Positions 55,101-56,960 of a DNA stretch of 64,000 nucleotides are shown piece by piece. The stretch is from Clytia hemisphaerica (taxonomy: Eukaryota > Cnidaria > Hydrozoa > Leptothecata > Clytiidae). The position numbers and the translations under genes are program-made. The notes below the pieces were generated by a model. It ran no database searches and was not told the DNA's origin. It worked only from the letters and a program-made list of their open reading frames with translations. The stretch is taken from contig CACVBU010000795.1 in the NCBI GenBank assembly GCA_902728285.1, positions 124,001 through 188,000 on the forward strand. The letters are read 5' to 3'. Numbering within the stretch: the stretch's first letter is position 1; the number at the start of each line of letters is the position of its first letter.

Positions 55101-56786
55101 GTGGCTCCTCTAATGTGTTGAATCAGATTATGGTCATTCATAAGAGTGAATATTTCACTAGTCATTCTTTGTTCCTCTGTATATGCCCCAGGGTTTGAGC
55201 ACTTGCTGTCCCAATTTGCGTGTGGCAGGTTAAAATCACCTGCTGTGAAGATGTCTGGTGTTTTTCCTTCAGTTTTGTCTAGTTCTGATTTAATTAACTC
55301 TATAACTGGTTTGAATTGTTCATTCTTAGATGGATTTCCGTTTGATGAGTCGTCTGGCTGTCGGTATATTCCCCATATTTGGATATCCAATGTAGTCGAA
55401 CTCAGACAGATGACTTCGATAACGCCATTTGAGTGTGTAACGGTCTGTTTGAAGTGTGATGAAATATCTTCTCTCATGTATATAGCGACACCACCACTAC
55501 ATCTTCCAAATCGTGACTTTGGTCTTTTTCTGTCGGACCGAAATATTTCATAGCCTTCTATGTGTAACTCAGCATCATTATGGTCTTTGAGCCAAGTTTC
55601 TGTTAAAATCATAAATAAAAAGTTATTCTCAATCAACTTGTCTTTGATATATATGGTACTGTTGATTGAACTGTTTGTGGTTTAAGTCCTTGAACGTTTA
55701 AAATTGAAAATGAATTTAGCGAGACGGGTTGATCATTGACGGGTTTATTCCCCAGTTGGTGTTCTGAGGGGACATCATTCGTTGAGGATACTGGTATTGT
55801 AGTGGTATTTCCTTCCTCACTTGTTTGTCCATCAGTGTGGATATTTTCTGATCGATCTCCAGCATCAAGTCTTTTTTGAATTTTTGAAAAATAGCTAAAA
55901 AATCCATTTCTTTGTTTGTATTCTGGTTATTCCTTTGATGGGTTTCTTGAGATCCATACTCCCTGTTGTCATGCTGATAGTGTTGTTCCTTAAAATCATT
56001 TTGGTACTGATTTTCTTTGACATCCCATTTGTTTTGATATTCTCTCTCTCTCTCTGTGGGTAGGTTTCGGCATTTCTTTTTGTTCCTTTTACATGTGTTA
56101 GCTGACACATCTTATTGAAACATTCTCCTTTCCTCAGTGAATCAAAGCACATTTTTGGGTGAAAAAAGAGACAGTTTCTACCTTTTTGACAGCCAACTCT
56201 GGCTCTGGTTCCGTGCTTCATGAAATTTCGACATGCTTTTGGATGGTCAAACTTGCAGTTTCTTCCCTTTATTCCGTACTTGCATTTTCCTTTTACATAG
56301 TGCGCACAGGTTTTGGATATCTGTCGATTTTGGTCCGTCAAATTGTCACTTATTTTCTCAATTGTCTCATTTGACTCTGAGTTGTCTTTATCACTGCTAG
56401 AAAAATGACTTACGCATATCAAGAATTGGGTTGTTAGAGTTCAAAAGGTGCTGACGGCGGGGGCGGGGGGGGGGGGGGCGCTTACTGTTATTGAAAGCAA
56501 GTGTCTATAGTTGCAACAATGGGCTTAAAGCTTCCTGCAACTCAACCAAATAGAAAAAGAAGGGAATTCCTCATCTGACTAAAACACCACACTATTTTAC
56601 CCATTTACACAAACTCACCTGTTGTTCTTCTTCCTCTTGCAGTTTGAATCTTCTCAAGGCTTCTGCTTTCAGTTTCACAGTGGCTTGTTTGAATTTTTGT
56701 TCTTTTTCTTCTGAAACGTTCGAATTGATGTCAATAGAATGTTTTTCTTCATTTTCGAATGTTCTTTTCCCATCTTGATCCGCCAT
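1..56786 (-). CDS. CFAP44: CFAP44 (WDR52), cilia- and flagella-associated protein 44; 36 exons, 3' end beyond window
   Basis: This is the main gene of the window. CFAP44 partners CFAP43 in the axonemal tether/tether-head complex that positions inner-arm dynein f heads in motile cilia and sperm flagella. I joined 36 exons from the ATG at 56786 to position 1; every junction is GT-AG and keeps one open frame of about 2,098 codons. Order: N-terminal helix (1-56), acidic Ser/Glu/Asn-rich segment (57-571), WD-type beta-propeller blades (about 610-1386; [34 protein letters not shown]), then a coiled-coil tail with the family hallmarks [10 protein letters not shown] and VCPPGCDP. The start follows from ATG context (CAACATGG) and phase. 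The long acidic exon 2 is unusual; the human protein (about 1,850 aa) has a much shorter N-terminus. Intron 20 is 21.4 kb and hosts opposite-strand genes. The family assignment is firm; the last 200-300 residues are not in the window. Confidence 0.95.
657..781 (-). CDS. CFAP44: CFAP44 exon 35
   Basis: An Asp/Ser/Glu tract then the hallmark [11 protein letters not shown]. Acceptor CGATAG|GAAG, donor CCT|GTAAGT. Confidence 0.95.
1207..1390 (-). CDS. CFAP44: CFAP44 exon 34
   Basis: 61 codons, ending in the very basic [14 protein letters not shown], a conserved feature before the acidic patch. Confidence 0.95.
1765..1879 (-). CDS. CFAP44: CFAP44 exon 33
   Basis: [20 protein letters not shown], then a helix of matching heptads. 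Confidence 0.95.
2340..2412. repeat. Dispersed repeat, inverted copy at 22128-22200
   Basis: About 70 bases around ATGTGGAGCAAGATTGGTCA match the reverse complement of 22128-22200 with few differences. Likely a fragment of one interspersed family. Confidence 0.7.
2437..2496. repeat. 60-bp near-perfect palindrome with two CRE-like cores
   Basis: Arms 2437-2454 and 2479-2496 (CAACAGCTGATTGG type) are exact reverse complements; an inner TGACGTA-TTT-TACGTCA adds a second palindrome. Sits in CFAP44 intron 32. Confidence 0.85.
2544..2672 (-). CDS. CFAP44: CFAP44 exon 32
   Basis: Coiled-coil: [20 protein letters not shown] and [20 protein letters not shown]. Donor AAG|GTAAGT. Confidence 0.95.
3130..3347 (-). 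CDS. CFAP44: CFAP44 exon 31
   Basis: 72 codons. A Ser/Thr/Arg-rich linker, acidic patch and start of a helix ([12 protein letters not shown]). The acceptor choice (AATGCAG|ACACAT) gives phase 0; the first few residues are the least certain part. Confidence 0.87.
4392..5071. repeat. Giant 680-bp palindrome (foldback family)
   Basis: The arms mirror one another from AAAGTCTGTTCACGATAAGT at the left end to the matching ACTTATCGTGAATAGACTTT on the right, around a centre near 4731. It fills most of CFAP44 intron 30. A second, left-truncated copy is at 24722-25219 and a fragment at 17683-17712. Confidence 0.9.
5146..5257 (-). CDS. CFAP44: CFAP44 exon 30
   Basis: [20 protein letters not shown] and a short polar tail. 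Donor GAG|GTATCA. Confidence 0.92.
5549..5658 (-). CDS. CFAP44: CFAP44 exon 29
   Basis: [20 protein letters not shown] and a Pro/Glu-rich linker ending EEEPE. Confidence 0.93.
6084..6158 (-). CDS. CFAP44: CFAP44 exon 28
   Basis: 25 codons, coiled-coil: [19 protein letters not shown]. Confidence 0.93.
6743..6931 (-). CDS. CFAP44: CFAP44 exon 27
   Basis: 63 codons: [20 protein letters not shown], then [20 protein letters not shown]. This is one of the most diagnostic CFAP44 blocks. Confidence 0.96.
7351..7461 (-). CDS. CFAP44: CFAP44 exon 26
   Basis: 37 codons. [20 protein letters not shown] matches the conserved LEGKLAKM helix of the family. Confidence 0.93.
7671..7765 (-). CDS. CFAP44: CFAP44 exon 25
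   Basis: [20 protein letters not shown] and a Gln/Glu helix. Phase fits. Confidence 0.91.
7909..8028. repeat. 120-bp MITE-like inverted repeat
   Basis: Terminal 19-bp arms (CATGACGTAATGTTTTATA and its complement) flank an unrelated middle, in intron 24. Confidence 0.75.
8144..8179 (-). CDS. CFAP44: CFAP44 exon 24 (micro-exon)
   Basis: Only 36 nt: [11 protein letters not shown] with split codons on both sides. Acceptor ATTATAG|TTATGG, donor AGAG|GTATCT. Confidence 0.88.
8659..8822 (-). CDS. CFAP44: CFAP44 exon 23
   Basis: 54 codons: [20 protein letters not shown] then [13 protein letters not shown]. It corresponds to the orthologous region following KLRxRF. Confidence 0.92.
9258..9331 (-). 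CDS. CFAP44: CFAP44 exon 22
   Basis: [20 protein letters not shown], a conserved coiled-coil helix (ELAWEHEK-like in orthologues). Confidence 0.93.
9600..9890. repeat. Degenerate CGAAACG-rich repeat in intron 21
   Basis: Multiple TTCGGAAAC/CGAAACGTT words on both strands with imperfect fold-back. Probably an old MITE; ends not defined. Confidence 0.4.
9962..10018 (-). CDS. CFAP44: CFAP44 exon 21 (after the giant intron)
   Basis: 19 codons: [19 protein letters not shown]. The acceptor TTTTCCAG|GACTTC and donor AAG|GTGAGA are strong. It continues directly from the exon 20 motif, as in the human protein, so no exon is missing between them. Confidence 0.92.
10019..11267. other. Start of giant intron; no gene resolved
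   Basis: AT-rich. Short open frames at 10498-10701 and 10866-11096 show no recognisable protein. It lies immediately 5' of the Cys-loop receptor and so should hold that gene's promoter; I see no clear TATA or CpG island. Confidence 0.4.
11268..11337 (+). CDS. Cys-loop receptor exon 1 (signal peptide)
   Basis: Tandem ATGs at 11268 and 11271 open 23 codons with a hydrophobic core ([12 protein letters not shown]). The donor CAG|GTATCA leaves one base that exactly completes the split codon of exon 2. Short and inferred from phase plus signal-peptide character. Confidence 0.72.
11268..15456 (+). CDS. Cys-loop ligand-gated ion channel subunit, nicotinic-receptor-like (4 exons)
   Basis: A complete pentameric channel subunit nested in CFAP44 intron 20 on the opposite strand. 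Exons 11268-11337, 11832-11983, 12354-12508 and 14157-15456 join in phase to 558 residues. Seen: signal peptide ([18 protein letters not shown]), the classic N-terminus [21 protein letters not shown] in loop A, a Cys-loop with C162 and C176 spaced by 13 residues, vicinal C225-C226 in loop C (YECC), M1 about 247-267, M2 starting [13 protein letters not shown]3 about 306-330, a 200-residue cytoplasmic loop and M4 near 525-547. The Glu before M2 and the YxCC motif are family marks of cation-selective nicotinic alpha-type subunits; the ligand itself is not determined. An intron just after the signal peptide is usual in nicotinic genes. No obvious poly(A) signal lies within 300 bp downstream. Confidence 0.93.
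11832..11983 (+). CDS. Cys-loop receptor exon 2
   Basis: Encodes [17 protein letters not shown] and [13 protein letters not shown], the N-terminal helix and first strand of the ligand-binding domain. Acceptor TTTCAAG|GTGTG, donor ATG|GTAAGA. Confidence 0.93.
12354..12508 (+). CDS. Cys-loop receptor exon 3
   Basis: Encodes [19 protein letters not shown], then [11 protein letters not shown] with the conserved WLPD of loop A. Acceptor ATTATAG|CGTGAA, donor GA|GTAAGT. Confidence 0.95.
13315..13407. repeat. 93-bp palindrome with AACGTT words
   Basis: Arms beginning CAGCTG and rich in AACGTT are near reverse complements; lies in the third intron of the receptor gene. Confidence 0.8.
14157..15456 (+). 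CDS. Cys-loop receptor exon 4 (Cys-loop to stop)
   Basis: One 1,300-nt exon holds the Cys-loop, loop C, M1-M3, the cytoplasmic loop and M4, ending in TAA at 15454-15456. Acceptor TTTCTTTAG|CCTGAG. Most metazoan paralogues are more split here; the intron-poor 3' part is a lineage feature. Confidence 0.96.
16313..16357 (+). repeat. Poly(G) tract, 29 G then two G7 blocks
   Basis: An uninterrupted run 16313-16341, then T, G7, C, G7. Strong G-quadruplex potential, 0.9 kb downstream of the receptor stop. Confidence 0.95.
16358..17682. other. AT-rich intronic stretch without recognised genes
   Basis: No long frames and no strong repeats except scattered A/T runs; I see nothing coding. Confidence 0.5.
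17760..18879 (+). mobile_element. 1.1-kb CCGG-motif repeat element, copy 1
   Basis: Begins AGCTACATGCTGAATGGACC and ends GGAGGTAGGTCC. GGACCTACCT near the start is the inverse of AGGTAGGTCC at the end. Inside are three to four degenerate units of about 270 bp, each with TTTCCGGCATTTTCGGCCGG, and a terminal GAAC tetramer run. A colinear copy lies at 42082-43222 and shorter relatives at 25917-26330 and 37472-38067. The short frames are repetitive and not convincing genes. Confidence 0.85.
19200..19440 (-). repeat. Fragment of the GAAC-ended repeat family, inverted
   Basis: Reverse-complement of the element tail: CGTTCGTTCG run, then the TTTGCACAATGATGC block shared with 18735-18760 and 43070-43090. 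Confidence 0.65.
19458..20260. mobile_element. 803-bp element with about 60-bp terminal inverted repeats
   Basis: Ends CTAGTcgcGAGTTaGGGAG and, inverted, CTCACCAACTAG; both ends repeat GGGAGTTGCTAGTTTCGA. No coding capacity. It interrupts another repeat whose halves (TTGCTGAAG...) lie on both sides. Confidence 0.75.
20275..20550 (+). repeat. Tandem duplication of about 190 bp
   Basis: TTGCTGAAGCTGTTTTTTCC with its following 70 bases at 20277 recurs at 20468 with few changes; a related copy lies near 22375. Confidence 0.7.
20930..22010 (+). pseudogene. Scrambled LINE reverse transcriptase remnants
   Basis: Around 21120-21240: [20 protein letters not shown] and [10 protein letters not shown] with frame changes. 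21287-21574: the downstream block ([32 protein letters not shown]). 21740-21870 returns to the earlier block ([20 protein letters not shown]), and 21880-21990 is the tail ([14 protein letters not shown]). The blocks are out of order, so these are at least two overlapping decayed copies. Confidence 0.8.
22991..23870 (+). repeat. Satellite array, 7 full units of 122-124 bp plus a partial eighth
   Basis: Units start at 22991, 23114, 23237, 23361, 23484, 23608, 23730 and 23852. Each holds TAAGCATATACTTTATAAG, a GACGGTGATATACC block and ACAAAGTAAACAAGGG. Across unit joints TTCTTATAA and TTATAAGAA can pair. No coding frame survives. Confidence 0.95.
24223..25501. mobile_element. Foldback element with nested giant palindrome
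   Basis: Outer inverted repeats (CCGGAATAGCTATTCCGG type, about 80 bp) and then a second inner pair (AAAGGAATGCACTCGCTTG and complement, 24333-24418 versus 25216-25302). Between them lies a left-truncated copy of the 4392-5071 palindrome. No transposase frame. Confidence 0.85.
25502..26860. other. Repeat fragments upstream of the deaminase ORF
   Basis: 25917-26330 is a shortened relative of the CCGG-motif element, starting AGCTATATGCTGAATGGG and ending in GAAC repeats. The rest shows no coding frames. 26700-26860 is the presumed promoter region of the deaminase gene; nothing diagnostic is seen. Confidence 0.5.
26861..26971 (+). CDS. Possible signal-peptide exon of the deaminase gene
   Basis: A 36-codon ORF from ATG 26861 begins [20 protein letters not shown], a textbook signal peptide, and closes at TGA 26969-26971, next to the deaminase frame. 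A 43-nt intron-like stretch (26937-26979: GTAATT, TTATTAAC, pyrimidines, CAG) would join it, but that junction is out of phase by one base. Donors at 26882 or 26900 keep phase yet are weaker. Either a different splice or a base error is needed. Confidence 0.35.
   Translation: MTRSFSLVQVILHVYLTIFLPITPLSNFYLLTYISS
27028..28305 (+). CDS. Putative zinc-dependent deaminase-fold protein with (Glu-Asn)n tail
   Basis: Single-exon ORF nested in CFAP44 intron 20, opposite strand. The first in-frame ATG is 27028; the frame is open upstream to an acceptor-like TTATACAG|ATCC ending at 26979, so a 5' exon may exist. Fold elements seen: strand VQIMVVGGL, strand KYYFATN, helix with HAEEYLC (His 221 of this start), strand LTFKIYG, then [11 protein letters not shown] (Cys 253 and 256) and a later strand GRFFLL. 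HxE plus PCxxC is the zinc/catalytic signature of cytidine-deaminase-like enzymes; Glu of HAE would be the proton shuttle. The arrangement recalls toxin-derived and AID/APOBEC-like metazoan deaminases, but I cannot place it in a named family and the substrate is unknown. From about residue 329 the protein is a Glu-Asn/Glu-Lys repeat. The stop at 28303 lies inside the microsatellite and may reflect a frameshift. Confidence 0.75.
28015..28412 (+). repeat. GAGAAC hexamer microsatellite, in coding frame
   Basis: About 400 bp of GAGAAC with variants GAGAAG and GAAAAC. In the main frame it reads (Glu-Asn/Lys)n; the neighbouring frame reads (Arg-Thr)n. Clean hexamer changes keep frame; the two or three non-hexamer indels near 28303-28350 do not. 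Confidence 0.95.
28306..28729 (+). pseudogene. Frame-shifted continuation of the deaminase tail: Glu-Asn tract and acidic C-terminus
   Basis: After the TAG at 28303 the GAGAAC repeat carries extra or missing bases near 28305-28350. The Glu-Asn frame then resumes one frame over and runs into [19 protein letters not shown], a Ser-rich patch, a run of Asp, and a polar tail ending at TGA 28727-28729. The acidic, non-repetitive codons look protein-coding, so this is probably the original C-terminus, either broken or mis-assembled at the microsatellite. Confidence 0.5.
28970..30431. mobile_element. 1.46-kb foldback-like element with TACCGGAATACC ends
   Basis: The left end has GGGGAGGGGTTTCAAGGG then several ACCGAAATACCGG units; the right end has the inverted ATACCGAAATACCG units and CCTTGAACCCCCCCCTT. 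The interior has no gene. Confidence 0.65.
30546..30922 (+). pseudogene. Unrecognised protein-like fragment with one frame change
   Basis: Two adjacent frames look coding. 30546-30698 reads [20 protein letters not shown] and a Lys/Glu-rich continuation; 30689-30922 reads [20 protein letters not shown], a charged helix, and [20 protein letters not shown] up to a TAA. They overlap by about 10 bases, so one indel or an intron starting at the GT of GAG|GTATTG could join them. I do not recognise the family. A broken transposon protein or a gene remnant is equally possible. Confidence 0.4.
30923..31385. other. Intronic remainder before CFAP44 exon 20
   Basis: AT-rich, with ACCGGTA/TACTA words at 31200-31290 that resemble the preceding foldback family. 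No gene seen. Confidence 0.4.
31386..31548 (-). CDS. CFAP44: CFAP44 exon 20
   Basis: Coiled-coil: [20 protein letters not shown], then [11 protein letters not shown]. The next exon is 21.4 kb away. Confidence 0.95.
32097..32146 (-). CDS. CFAP44: CFAP44 exon 19
   Basis: A 50-nt exon: [16 protein letters not shown]. Acceptor TTTACAG|ACAATT, donor ACAG|GTTTGT. Phases fit both neighbours; the linker between propeller and coiled-coil resembles other CFAP44 proteins. Confidence 0.9.
32418..32685 (-). CDS. CFAP44: CFAP44 exon 18, last propeller blades
   Basis: 89 codons. [20 protein letters not shown] and [20 protein letters not shown] then NIFTFSF are two blades; it ends in the start of the coiled-coil. 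Confidence 0.95.
32940..33124 (-). CDS. CFAP44: CFAP44 exon 17
   Basis: Encodes [13 protein letters not shown], a Lys/Glu-rich linker and [14 protein letters not shown]. Phase 2 at the donor (TTCAG|GTATAA). Confidence 0.92.
33946..35050 (+). repeat. Tandem duplication (about 158-bp unit), first copy split by a transposon
   Basis: Unit GTGATTTTGTAAGCAAAAAT onward occurs at 33946 and 34896. The first copy is interrupted after its CCTTTTTTG and resumes at 34832; the second is intact across the same point (34990-34998). Confidence 0.88.
34049..34831. mobile_element. Non-autonomous DNA transposon, 783 bp, 85-bp TIRs, 9-bp target duplication
   Basis: Ends GGGAGTTTCTAAAC; the arms match over about 85 bp with around five differences and include GGCGACCACGACCAGCGACC. 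The host sequence CCTTTTTTG is duplicated on both sides (34040-34048, 34832-34840), and the neighbouring copy shows the empty site. A 9-bp duplication with long TIRs suggests a Mutator-like MITE. No transposase. Confidence 0.9.
35260..35450 (+). repeat. Degenerate 18-20 bp tandem repeat (CCGGAAATGTGACCT type)
   Basis: Successive variants of CCCCCGGAAATGTGACCT with drifting spacing. The open frames here are repeat-driven. Confidence 0.6.
35516..35791 (-). CDS. CFAP44: CFAP44 exon 16, charged insertion
   Basis: 92 codons. A basic/acidic helix ([20 protein letters not shown]) and a very acidic stretch interrupt the propeller, which resumes at [13 protein letters not shown]. An acidic insertion at this position is typical of CFAP44. 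Confidence 0.93.
36226..36595. repeat. CGCGAAATTTAATAC-rich interspersed repeat
   Basis: Five or more copies of CGCGAAATTTAATAC-like words in intron 15. Resembles a decayed MITE; exact ends unclear. Confidence 0.5.
36627..36782 (-). CDS. CFAP44: CFAP44 exon 15
   Basis: [19 protein letters not shown] and a linker reaching FESVKDDLL. Donor TTG|GTTGGT is weak in consensus but in phase. Confidence 0.9.
37333..37443 (-). CDS. CFAP44: CFAP44 exon 14
   Basis: [20 protein letters not shown] and [12 protein letters not shown]. Blade strand plus linker, 37 codons, phase 0. Confidence 0.93.
37472..38067 (+). mobile_element. Short relative of the CCGG/GAAC-ended element
   Basis: Starts GGACCTACCTGG and ends GGGGTAGGTCC, with the tail block CTCGAGAAAAGCTGGTAACG and GGACGGACGAACGGAC shared with 18780 and 43110. 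Lies in intron 13, starting 29 bp upstream (in gene direction) of exon 14. Confidence 0.7.
38362..38565 (-). CDS. CFAP44: CFAP44 exon 13
   Basis: 68 codons. [17 protein letters not shown] is a WD blade; [15 protein letters not shown] and GKILATG follow. I used the GT|GTAAGT donor rather than the overlapping G|GTGTAA because it keeps the phase with exon 14 (ATG-SEDG). Confidence 0.92.
38641..38705 (-). tRNA. tRNA-like sequence, degenerate (possible SINE head)
   Basis: On the minus strand TAGCCGAATGGTCTAAGG fits an A box/D-arm of Leu or Ser type, and GGTTCAAATCC is a perfect B box 45 bp on. The acceptor, T-stem and anticodon arms do not pair, so it is a pseudo-tRNA or SINE promoter rather than a working tRNA. 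Confidence 0.45.
39328..39393 (+). repeat. Three 22-bp tandem units
   Basis: CGACCACGTAGCGAGGACACCT, a variant, and the first unit again. In intron 12. Confidence 0.8.
39549..39643 (-). CDS. CFAP44: CFAP44 exon 12
   Basis: Blade strand [13 protein letters not shown], then a loop and VIWIPRV. Donor GTG|GTAAGT. Confidence 0.92.
39922..40021 (-). CDS. CFAP44: CFAP44 exon 11
   Basis: Encodes the blade [20 protein letters not shown] then VAATTGED. The acceptor is AAATAG|AGTCAA; using the AG two bases further would shift the frame into a stop, so this site is chosen. A MITE begins 40 bp beyond the acceptor. Confidence 0.92.
40061..40472. mobile_element. 412-bp MITE with 13-bp TIRs
   Basis: Ends CATAGCGTCAGCC and GGCTGACGCTATG; CACTA is found on each side as a likely 5-bp duplication. 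The interior is C/G-run rich. It starts 40 bp from the exon 11 acceptor. Confidence 0.8.
40738..42045. mobile_element. 1.3-kb foldback element with repeated GTAGTAACTG hairpins
   Basis: Outer ends CCAGGGGGGGTCATGCAGTT and the complement ending in a C12 run. Inside, at least four perfect hairpins of the form CAGTTACTACC...GGTAGTAACTG occur (40813-40845, 40880-40912, 41868-41900, 41934-41961). No gene. Confidence 0.85.
41634..41647 (+). promoter_or_regulatory. RFX X-box-like site
   Basis: GTTGCTATGGTAAC fits the RFX consensus that drives ciliary genes; a half-matching TTCCATGGCAAC follows at 41661. It sits inside a mobile element in CFAP44 intron 10, so function is doubtful. Confidence 0.35.
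42082..43222 (+). mobile_element. 1.1-kb CCGG-motif repeat element, copy 2
   Basis: Colinear with 17760-18879 over its whole length, with scattered substitutions and short indels. Intact terminal GGACCTACCT / AGGTAGGTCC. Directly abuts the foldback element to its left and ends 29 bp before exon 10. Confidence 0.88.
43251..43325 (-). CDS. CFAP44: CFAP44 exon 10
   Basis: 25 codons, [18 protein letters not shown] to NNWFAQ. Donor CTCAG|GTCCGT is slightly weak. A 1.14-kb repeat ends about 30 bp downstream in the intron. Confidence 0.93.
43636..43719 (-). CDS. CFAP44: CFAP44 exon 9
   Basis: 28 codons starting [16 protein letters not shown]. It completes the YVKVWDFE blade strand begun in exon 8. 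Phase 0 at both ends. Confidence 0.94.
43812..43950 (+). repeat. Pogo/Tigger-like TIR fragment
   Basis: CAGTCAACTCTCTGTAATTCG followed by repeated ATTCGAA words resembles the ends of pogo-type Tc1/mariner elements. Only one end is obvious; related words occur at 6230-6420 in intron 27. Confidence 0.5.
44039..44229 (-). CDS. CFAP44: CFAP44 exon 8
   Basis: Encodes [20 protein letters not shown], then DGGLIKAEL and a basic stretch, and ends GADGYVK. The [12 protein letters not shown] block is strongly conserved in CFAP44. Confidence 0.96.
44663..44751 (-). CDS. CFAP44: CFAP44 exon 7
   Basis: [20 protein letters not shown], a conserved CFAP44 inter-blade segment. Donor TCAG|GTAATT, phase 1. Confidence 0.95.
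44798..45187. mobile_element. 390-bp MITE with GGCGTACAAACT ends
   Basis: Left GGCGTACAAACTTTCGCGAG and right complement (CTCGCAATAGTTTGTACGCC) with many internal TTCGCGA words. Fills intron 6. Confidence 0.85.
45330..45436 (-). CDS. CFAP44: CFAP44 exon 6
   Basis: Propeller strands [20 protein letters not shown]. It ends two bases into the Lys codon of HIKFW, completed by exon 7. Confidence 0.95.
45541..45841. mobile_element. 301-bp MITE, GGGCCATTCCAG TIRs
   Basis: 12-bp exact ends, plus an inner inverted pair around CCCCCTAATGGATGACAT. AAT flanks both ends, in line with a 3-bp target duplication (PIF/Harbinger-like). Confidence 0.85.
45951..46163 (-). CDS. CFAP44: CFAP44 exon 5
   Basis: 71 codons. 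[14 protein letters not shown] and [16 protein letters not shown] are near-signature CFAP44 sequences; it ends in the WD strand TIWDWNK. Acceptor TTTCAG|GTT, donor AAG|GTTTGT. Confidence 0.96.
46312..46472. repeat. GCGTGAATGCGTGAATT repeat, MITE-like
   Basis: Four or more GCGTGAAT/GCGTGAATT units between CCTCCCAGCGG and CCGCTAGGGGGG. In intron 4. Confidence 0.6.
46606..46768 (-). CDS. CFAP44: CFAP44 exon 4, start of WD40 propeller
   Basis: Begins [16 protein letters not shown] and continues into a first blade with [14 protein letters not shown] and a Gly-rich turn (SGGGVGAIA). This block is diagnostic of CFAP44 orthologues. Confidence 0.93.
47053..47179 (-). CDS. CFAP44: CFAP44 exon 3
   Basis: Residues 572-614. 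The end of the disordered region leads into IPPDFLTLF, which joins exon 4 to give the conserved entry to the propeller (LTLFHSFGYEC). Acceptor ATTTAAG|CATCG, donor TTGTT|GTATCT. The phases match both neighbours. Confidence 0.85.
47669..49214 (-). CDS. CFAP44: CFAP44 exon 2, long acidic low-complexity segment
   Basis: A 1,546-nt exon for residues 57-571, very rich in Glu, Ser, Asn, Asp, Gln and Thr, with no hydrophobic core and a loose repeat of the form DGDQ/NGDR/DGDQ near its end. The acceptor is TTTTTTAG|AATACT and the donor AAAAG|GTTAGT. It is probably disordered. It stays open over 515 codons and is in phase with exons 1 and 3, so it belongs to the gene. Confidence 0.88.
49215..52139. other. 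Left part of CFAP44 intron 1
   Basis: Mostly AT-rich with no genes. 50380-50790 is richer in GC and, on the minus strand, contains a short open frame ([18 protein letters not shown]) next to GTTGGTGTTTTAATATTGAG; it may be an LTR-retroelement scrap, but I find no paired LTR. Confidence 0.4.
52140..52513. mobile_element. 374-bp MITE with GGCTGAGATCAC ends
   Basis: The two ends (GGCTGAGATCACAAATTACT and complement) match over about 35 bp with few changes. Intron 1. Confidence 0.8.
53355..53792 (-). pseudogene. LINE reverse transcriptase, catalytic part
   Basis: [15 protein letters not shown] and FADDTRV (the YADD catalytic pair), then the thumb-like segment. The 53023-53418 and 52809-53183 frames continue the C-terminal domain. 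Confidence 0.9.
53906..54151 (-). pseudogene. LINE reverse transcriptase, N-terminal part
   Basis: [30 protein letters not shown] and [11 protein letters not shown] are reverse-transcriptase blocks 1-3. The frame ends before the catalytic ADD block. Confidence 0.9.
54665..55636 (-). pseudogene. LINE endonuclease domain
   Basis: 323 codons open. Contains [50 protein letters not shown] and the SHHSMI catalytic His region of AP-like endonucleases. The upstream 25 codons ([10 protein letters not shown]) lie in another frame, so the ORF is broken. Confidence 0.9.
56619..56786 (-). CDS. CFAP44: CFAP44 exon 1 (start exon)
   Basis: Encodes residues 1-56, beginning [10 protein letters not shown] and ending in a charged helix ([12 protein letters not shown]). 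The donor is CAG|GTGAGT and the phase is 0. The ATG lies in CAACATGGCGG, a good Kozak context that also resembles a YY1-type promoter element. Confidence 0.85.
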
Positions 56787-56960
56787 GTTGGATTTGCTTC
56801 GATTATTTTTACGGGGCCTGATTTTTTAACTTCAATGGTTAATTGATCGAGACAAAAAACAACACGAGTGATTTTTGTTTATCATACGTTTCCAAGTGGC
56901 GGAATATAAGCACCAAAAGAGGGCGGAGAAGGGGGGGGGACGTCATTGCGCCTCTCGTGT
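56787..56960 (-). promoter_or_regulatory. CFAP44: Probable CFAP44 promoter/5' UTR region
   Basis: The 170 bp between the ATG and the GC-rich foldback element. It carries only a weak X-box half (CTTGGAAAC near 56890); no TATA. Assigned from position. Confidence 0.4.

Larger units (their letters stand above)
52750..56430 (-). mobile_element. CR1/jockey-like LINE, nearly full length, inactive
   Basis: A non-LTR retrotransposon in intron 1, same strand as CFAP44. First ORF (56422 down to about 55716): CCCH-type zinc knuckles ([35 protein letters not shown]), then a helix; it changes frame at a GA-dinucleotide run near 56045. Second ORF: AP-type endonuclease ([28 protein letters not shown]), then reverse transcriptase ([14 protein letters not shown] block, [17 protein letters not shown]) and a C-terminal domain ([13 protein letters not shown]). 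Frames break near 55640, 54170, 53900, 53380 and 53100, and a 21-base A-run (minus strand) interrupts it at 54221-54241. The 3' end carries short CTCAAGGTA-type repeats, as in CR1 relatives. Confidence 0.92.
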
